Assembly: GCF_019880585.1 (NCBI RefSeq) | Contig: NZ_JAINVV010000009.1 | Coordinates: 124,001-188,000, forward strand | Origin: Sphingomonas colocasiae | Lineage (GTDB): Bacteria > Pseudomonadota > Alphaproteobacteria > Sphingomonadales > Sphingomonadaceae | DNA length: 64,000 bases | Direction: 5' to 3' | Shown: positions 59,932 through 64,000 of the stretch, piece after piece | How the letters are laid out: each line of letters opens with the position of its first letter | How positions within the stretch are numbered: position 1 is the stretch's first letter | Position numbers and translations under genes: made by a program | The notes under the pieces: generated by a model | The model's input: only the letters and a program-made list of their open reading frames with translations | The model's database searches: none | Told to the model about the DNA's origin: nothing

Positions 59932-60013
59932 GTCATTCCCGCGAACGCGGGAATCCAGGAGATGTTGATCATCGCGCTCTACGCCACTGGATTCCCGCAT
60001 GCGCGGGAATGAC
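59932..60013. repeat. Palindromic intergenic repeat, copy B
   Basis: gtcattcccgcgaacgcggg and its complement flank a short spacer, matching copy A at 2927-3012 in arms but not in spacer. It separates the imuA promoter from the flavin reductase gene end. Confidence 0.8.
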
Positions 60014-60069
60014 AGAGGAAATTTATGCAAGAGCAGATCGGTGCCGTTCGCCGTCCGCCATGGCCCAAA

Positions 60070-60696
60070 TCACTCGGCGCCGGCGCGGTCCGCTTCGCGT
60101 TCGCCGTCCGCCTGTTGCAACGACAATTCATGGAGTGCGCGCATCCGGGCGAAGGTCACCACCTGCTGCGCCAATATGTCGAGCTGGTTGCAGATGCCGG
60201 TGTCGGTGATCGTGCCGTCCTGGCCGAAGATCGGCACCATCGAATTGACCGCGACCGCCATCGGCGTCGGCCAGCCGCGCAGCGCATGGGTGATCGAACG
60301 CAGGGTGGCGAGCGTGGTGCCCGTCGCCTGCCAGCCGGCGGCGGCGGCGATCAGGCCGACGGCGCGGCCCTCGAAATAGACGGCCTCATCCTCCGCCATG
60401 TCCTGCACATAATCGAGCGCGTTCTTGATCAGGCCCGATACGGTGCCGTGATAGCCGGGCGAGGCGATGATGATGCCGTTCGCGCGGCGCAGACCGGCGA
60501 TCAGCGCCAGCGTCTTCTCGTCACGCGCGCTTTCGCTGGGCGCGTACATCGGGATGTCGAGCGCCGCGCCGTCGAACATCAGCGTCTCCGCGCCGCGCGC
60601 GGCGCAACGCTCCAGCGCCTGGCGCAGCAGCTTTTCCGACGAGCTGTTGGGCGTTCCCGTTCCGCCCAGTCCGACGATCAACGGTGTATCGACCAT
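60070..60696 (-). CDS. NADPH-dependent FMN reductase family flavoprotein
   Basis: A 208-residue flavodoxin-like protein. The ATG at 60696 has GGGAG 8 bases upstream. GLGGTGTPNSSSEKLLRQAL is the phosphate-binding start for FMN, and ASPGYHGTVSGLIKNALDYVQD is the conserved flavin-contact block (usual form SPEYNGS..GxLKNAID). The family reduces FMN or quinones and azo compounds with NAD(P)H, sometimes supplying reduced flavin to oxygenases. It stands 73 bases downstream of the phytanoyl-CoA dioxygenase-like gene on the same strand and may be cotranscribed with it. Confidence 0.9.
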   Translation of the reverse strand: MVDTPLIVGLGGTGTPNSSSEKLLRQALERCAARGAETLMFDGAALDIPMYAPSESARDEKTLALIAGLRRANGIIIASPGYHGTVSGLIKNALDYVQDMAEDEAVYFEGRAVGLIAAAAGWQATGTTLATLRSITHALRGWPTPMAVAVNSMVPIFGQDGTITDTGICNQLDILAQQVVTFARMRALHELSLQQADGEREADRAGAE

Positions 60697-60769
60697 GCGC
60701 AGGCTCCCTTGCTGACTGTCCGCCGCACGCCGGTGGAACATCGCCGCGCAGAGCGCAAGCGATAAGAAT

Positions 60770-61534
60770 TCAGCTGATCGTCACCTGCCGCCCGCCGCGC
60801 AGGAACGCGATCGCGTTGCGGCGCAGATGGTTGGTGCCGGGATTGAGGATCGGTTCGGGCGAATATTGTGCCAGATAGACGCGGCGCATCTTCGGCGTGG
60901 TGTTCGATCCGGTGGCGTGGAGCGCCAGGCTGGAGAAGGCGACCACGCTGCCCGCCGGCACCTCCAGCGTCACCCCTTCCGCGTCGCCGCTATAGCCGAC
61001 CAGATCGTTGCTGCCCGGCTGGCGTTCATGGGGAACGATGCCATCGCGCGTGGCGGGCACCTGCGAGAAAGGCAGGATCCGCACCGTGCCGTTGGCGACG
61101 GTCGTGTCGTCCAGCGTGCACCAGCAAGTGAGATAGGGCTTGTGATCGGGCGGGCCGCCATTGCCGACGACATAGCCCGAATCCTGGTGCCAACTGAACG
61201 GCATGCCCTTGTCCGCGCCCTTCACGACATATTGATCGTAGAAGAAATAGGCGTCGTCACCCAGGGTCGCGCGGCAGATATCGGCCATCGTCTCGCTGAA
61301 CAGCATGACACGCAATTCGGGCTGAACGCGCTGGCATTCGCCGGCGAAATAGCGCTTGCCCTTGTGGCTGATGCCGTCGACCTCGACGCCCAGCGCGTCG
61401 AGCCGCGCATCCTCGCGCTCGATCACGCGGCCGCATTCGTCGCGCAGCAGATCGAGCAGCGGCCCTTCGAGCACGCGTTCGAACACCGCATAGCCTTCGG
61501 CCGCGAATTGGGCACGTTGTGCGGAATAGTCCAT
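60770..61534 (-). CDS. Phytanoyl-CoA dioxygenase (PhyH) family Fe(II)/2-oxoglutarate oxygenase
   Basis: A 254-residue double-stranded beta-helix protein. The ATG at 61534 has GGAGAGG just upstream; the longer frame reaches 61606. SWHQDSGY near residue 112 holds the HxD iron ligands, and LALHATGSNTTPKMRRVYLAQYSP near residue 200 holds the second His and the Arg that binds 2-oxoglutarate. The family hydroxylates small molecules such as CoA esters, ectoine, or phosphonates. It is divergent from a LysR regulator 112 bases away, which likely controls it. The substrate is unknown. Confidence 0.9.
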   Translation of the reverse strand: MDYSAQRAQFAAEGYAVFERVLEGPLLDLLRDECGRVIEREDARLDALGVEVDGISHKGKRYFAGECQRVQPELRVMLFSETMADICRATLGDDAYFFYDQYVVKGADKGMPFSWHQDSGYVVGNGGPPDHKPYLTCWCTLDDTTVANGTVRILPFSQVPATRDGIVPHERQPGSNDLVGYSGDAEGVTLEVPAGSVVAFSSLALHATGSNTTPKMRRVYLAQYSPEPILNPGTNHLRRNAIAFLRGGRQVTIS

Positions 61535-61646
61535 GATGCCTCTCCATGGTGTGGGCGCCTGCCCATCGATCGCATCATCATCGCGCAGAGCATCCATCGC
61601 ATCCAATCGAATTGCGCTGCAACGTCATACGTGCATACTATGGCTT

Positions 61647-62570
61647 ATGCGCATGCGACAGGTCGAGGCGTTCCGCGCCGTCATGATGAGCGGGGGCATC
61701 ACCGCCGCCGCCACGATGCTCAATATCAGTCAGCCGTCAGTCAGCCGCCTGATCGCCGATCTGGAACGCGCCGTGGGCTTCCGTCTGTTCGACCGGCGCG
61801 GCGCGCGCGTCCATCCGACGCCGCAGGCGCATGCATTGTTCGAAGCAGTACGGCGCAGCTATACCGGCCTGGACCTGCTCGATCAGGCGGCGCGGCGCAT
61901 CCGCGCCCACCCCGTCGGCACCGTGCGGATCGCCGCGCTGGCGGCGATCGCGATGTCGATCCTGCCTGCCGTGATCCAGCGCTTCCGCATCCTGTATCCC
62001 GACATCAAGATCACCGTCGAATCGCTGGGCCAGCGCGCGATCGAGGAACGGGTATTCCTGGGCCAGGCCGATCTGGGCATCGGCGTGGAGATCCCGCCGC
62101 GCGAGGGCATCCGCTCGACGATGATCGCGCGCGCCGAATATGTCTGCGTGCTGCCCGCCGGCCATCCGCTGGCGCATCGCGAGCGCCTGTCCGTCTCCGA
62201 CCTGGCGGGCGAGGAATTCATCGGCCCGATGCACGAGGCGGACGCGCTGTGGAACGGCATCGACGTCGCGCTGGAAACCGCGGGCATCCCGGTTTCGCGC
62301 CGGTTGGAGACCCAGCATTCGCAGATCCTGTACGCCTTTGTCGAAGCGGGCCTGGGCGTCTCGATCGCGGAGCCGTTCAGTGCCCCCCTGTTCAACCGGC
62401 TGGGCGTGGTGATCCGGCCGATCGCGCCCGCCGTCTATCTCGATTTCGCACTGCTCGAACCCGATATCGGGCCCACACCCGAGATCGTCGGCTGGCTGCA
62501 CGATGAGGTCGCGCGCGCCACCACCGCCTGCCTCGACGATGTCCGCGCGCTTGTCGCGCGAAGGTCATAG
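61647..62570 (+). CDS. LysR family transcriptional regulator
   Basis: A 307-residue protein of normal LysR length. The helix-turn-helix is MRQVEAFRAVMMSGGITAAATMLNISQPSVSRLIADLE at the N-terminus, followed by the linker helix and the periplasmic-binding-protein-like effector domain (GTVRIAALAAIAMSILPAVIQRF, ADLGIGVEIPP, PLAHRERLSVSDLAGEEFIGP). The ATG at 61647 was chosen; ATG 61653 is two codons later, and no strong RBS is visible. It is divergent from the PhyH-family gene and likely activates it. The closest pattern is the octopine/nopaline-type LysR group, which is only suggestive. Confidence 0.92.
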   Translation: MRMRQVEAFRAVMMSGGITAAATMLNISQPSVSRLIADLERAVGFRLFDRRGARVHPTPQAHALFEAVRRSYTGLDLLDQAARRIRAHPVGTVRIAALAAIAMSILPAVIQRFRILYPDIKITVESLGQRAIEERVFLGQADLGIGVEIPPREGIRSTMIARAEYVCVLPAGHPLAHRERLSVSDLAGEEFIGPMHEADALWNGIDVALETAGIPVSRRLETQHSQILYAFVEAGLGVSIAEPFSAPLFNRLGVVIRPIAPAVYLDFALLEPDIGPTPEIVGWLHDEVARATTACLDDVRALVARRS

Positions 62571-62647
62571 TATTCGGACATGACCAAGCGATAAATCTCG
62601 ATTGGACTGCAATGACCGGTCAGGGCACTCTCCCTGATGGATTTAGA

Positions 62648-62665
62648 GTTGACCTTATTGTCAAC
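62648..62665. promoter_or_regulatory. Palindromic site upstream of the second TonB-dependent receptor
   Basis: GTTGAC-cttatt-GTCAAC is a perfect 6-bp dyad with a 6-base spacer, about 90 bases before the receptor start; another TTGAC follows in caattgacatta. It could include a -35 element and an operator. Confidence 0.45.
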
Positions 62666-62755
62666 TGATCCAATTGACATTAACGGCGCCGCTGGCGCCC
62701 CGGCACATGTCCAAGCGGGCGAAGATCCGGATGGACCCGGCAGGAGGGGAAGACG

Positions 62756-64000
62756 ATGACCTATTCCAAGGCAAGACTCGGCGCTGCTCTGACCGGCGTG
62801 CTCGCCGTCGCACTGGCGGGCGGCACCGCCCATGCGCAGGACGCGGCCGCACCCGAAGCGCAGGATGGCGGCGTCGCCGACATCATCGTCACCGCGCAGA
62901 AGCGCGAACAGAATCTGCAGGACGTGCCGCTCGCCATTTCCGTCGTCAGCGGCGCCCAGCTCGAGCGCGGCAACGTCAATTCGGCCGAACAGCTTTTCCA
63001 GCGCGTGCCCACGCTGACCTTCCGCAAGGGCAACACCAACAAGGATTCGGCGCTCTCCATCCGCGGCGTCGGCACGATTTCCTTCTCCTCGGGCGTCGAA
63101 CCTTCGGTCTCCACGGTGATCGACGGCGTCGTCTATGCCCGTACCGGCCAGCAGACCTCCGACTTCCTCGATGTCGAGCGGATCGAGGTGCTGCGCGGGC
63201 CGCAGGGCAGCCTGTTCGGCAAGAACGCGTCGGCCGGCGTGATCAACATCGTGACGCGCGAGCCCGGCGACACGCTGGGCGGCTATATCGATGCGTCCTA
63301 TTATGAGGGCAACGAGTTCCGCGTGCGCGGCAGCGTCTCCGGCGGGCTCGGCACCGGCATCGCCGCCTCGCTGACCGGCTTCTACGCCAAATATGACGGC
63401 AATGGCCGCAACGTATTCAACAACCGCAAGGTCAATGGCTACGAACATTGGGGCGTGCGCGGCAAGCTGGTCTTCGAACCCAATGACGACCTGAAGATCG
63501 CGATCATCGGCGACTATTCGAAGAACAGCGACAATGGCTATGCCGACAGCATCGGCACCGTCTTCAGCTCCGCATTCAACAACGCCGTCTTCATCCCCTC
63601 GCTCGCGCCGCTGACGCTCGACGGCCGCAACAAGAATATCGACAACGACCTCGATCCCTATACGCGCGACAAGAACAGCGGCATCTCCGCGCAGATCGAT
63701 CTCGATCTCGGCGCGGCCACGCTGACCTCGATCACCGCCTATCGCCACTGGTTCAACTATCAGCAGCGCGACGGCGATTTCCGTTCGGATGCGCCGCGCT
63801 ACGTCAACACCGGCACCGCGTCGGGCGACGTGCTGTCGCACGATCGCGGAGACCTGAGCTTCGACCAGTTCACGCAGGAACTGCGCATCGCATCGAACAG
63901 CCCGCAATTCCTGGAATATGTCGCAGGCGTCTATTTCTACAAGACGAAGGAAGTCGACTTCTTCAACCGCACGGTGACCTCGTGCACCGCGTCGACCCTG
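62756..64000 (+). CDS. TonB-dependent receptor, 5' part (truncated by window end)
   Basis: The first 415 residues of an outer-membrane receptor. The ATG at 62756 has a strong AGGAGGGG RBS. The signal peptide ends AGGTAHAQ, then ADIIVTAQKREQNLQDVPLAI is the TonB-box region. The plug has QRVPTLTFRKGN, SIRGVGTISFSS and VEVLRGPQGSLFGKNASAGVINIVT; barrel strands begin after residue ~190 and are cut off at the window edge. The plug pattern is that of the large Sphingomonadales receptor family with undefined substrates. It lies 185 bases after the LysR gene on the same strand. It differs clearly in sequence from the receptor at 45013. Confidence 0.93.
   Translation, partial: MTYSKARLGAALTGVLAVALAGGTAHAQDAAAPEAQDGGVADIIVTAQKREQNLQDVPLAISVVSGAQLERGNVNSAEQLFQRVPTLTFRKGNTNKDSALSIRGVGTISFSSGVEPSVSTVIDGVVYARTGQQTSDFLDVERIEVLRGPQGSLFGKNASAGVINIVTREPGDTLGGYIDASYYEGNEFRVRGSVSGGLGTGIAASLTGFYAKYDGNGRNVFNNRKVNGYEHWGVRGKLVFEPNDDLKIAIIGDYSKNSDNGYADSIGTVFSSAFNNAVFIPSLAPLTLDGRNKNIDNDLDPYTRDKNSGISAQIDLDLGAATLTSITAYRHWFNYQQRDGDFRSDAPRYVNTGTASGDVLSHDRGDLSFDQFTQELRIASNSPQFLEYVAGVYFYKTKEVDFFNRTVTSCTASTL

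Noticed and set aside
60025-60765. A plus-strand open frame of 246 codons opposite the flavin reductase
   Set aside because: It is the antisense shadow of a gene with clear FMN-reductase motifs, and it starts inside the intergenic repeat region.

Overview
The window looks like chromosomal DNA of a high-GC alphaproteobacterium, most likely from the order Sphingomonadales. Supporting signs are the two TonB-dependent receptors with the local style of TonB box (IVVTAQKR), the imuA-imuB-dnaE2 mutagenesis operon preceded by a GTTC-N7-GTTC LexA box, the palindromic repeats of the 'attcccgcg' and 'cttcgacaggctcag' types, and the type I secretion locus with very large cysteine-free repeat proteins. 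I see no rRNA, tRNA, CRISPR array, phage or insertion sequence.

Region 1 (1-12500) is a catabolic island. It begins with the tail of a sigma-factor gene. It then holds an N-acyl-D-amino-acid deacylase coupled to an L-asparaginase, a second D-aminoacylase relative, a beta-lactamase-fold serine hydrolase, a CitE/HpcH-type lyase, a GntR/UTRA regulator, a class III CoA transferase, an M81 (MlrC-family) metallopeptidase and an MFS transporter. Several open frames overlap or nearly touch. Two intergenic regions carry a matching TACATTCGTATCT-like site, so the GntR protein probably controls both divergent blocks. The gene set suggests uptake and dismantling of a peptide or N-acylated compound with D- or beta-amino acids, followed by CoA-dependent breakdown of the carbon skeleton.

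Region 2 (12700-19710) is mostly housekeeping. It contains a DUF808 membrane protein, a Glu/Leu dehydrogenase with a small partner protein and a divergent Lrp/AsnC regulator, a PPOX-type flavoprotein, the ahpC-ahpF peroxidase pair and a small membrane-anchored aspartic protease.

Region 3 (19730-42950) is a type I secretion and surface-protein locus and the most distinctive part of the window. It carries TolC, an ABC permease/ATPase and HlyD in one operon, plus two small unknown proteins, a glycosyltransferase, a methyltransferase with a regulatory domain and three probable secreted substrates. The substrates are a 995-residue VCBS/cadherin-like protein with an N-terminal hydrophobic segment, a 2977-residue RTX/beta-repeat protein, and a 212-residue protein that repeats the first ~124 residues of the giant one. 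Two paralogous winged-helix regulators lie just upstream, next to an AT-rich region with a long inverted repeat. My inference is a secreted and possibly glycosylated or methylated surface layer or biofilm adhesin.

Region 4 (42980-54050) holds a TPR-sulfotransferase, a TonB-dependent receptor, an amino-acid permease, a PYROXD2-like FAD oxidoreductase, a Rieske oxygenase with a divergent TetR regulator, and an M20 peptidase. Region 5 (54120-59880) is the LexA-controlled imuA-imuB-dnaE2 operon, in which imuB carries an in-frame palindromic repeat. Region 6 (59930-64000) has an NADPH-dependent FMN reductase, a phytanoyl-CoA dioxygenase family protein divergent from a LysR regulator, and the 5' part of another TonB-dependent receptor cut by the window edge. 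All assignments come from reading the sequence; no database search was run.
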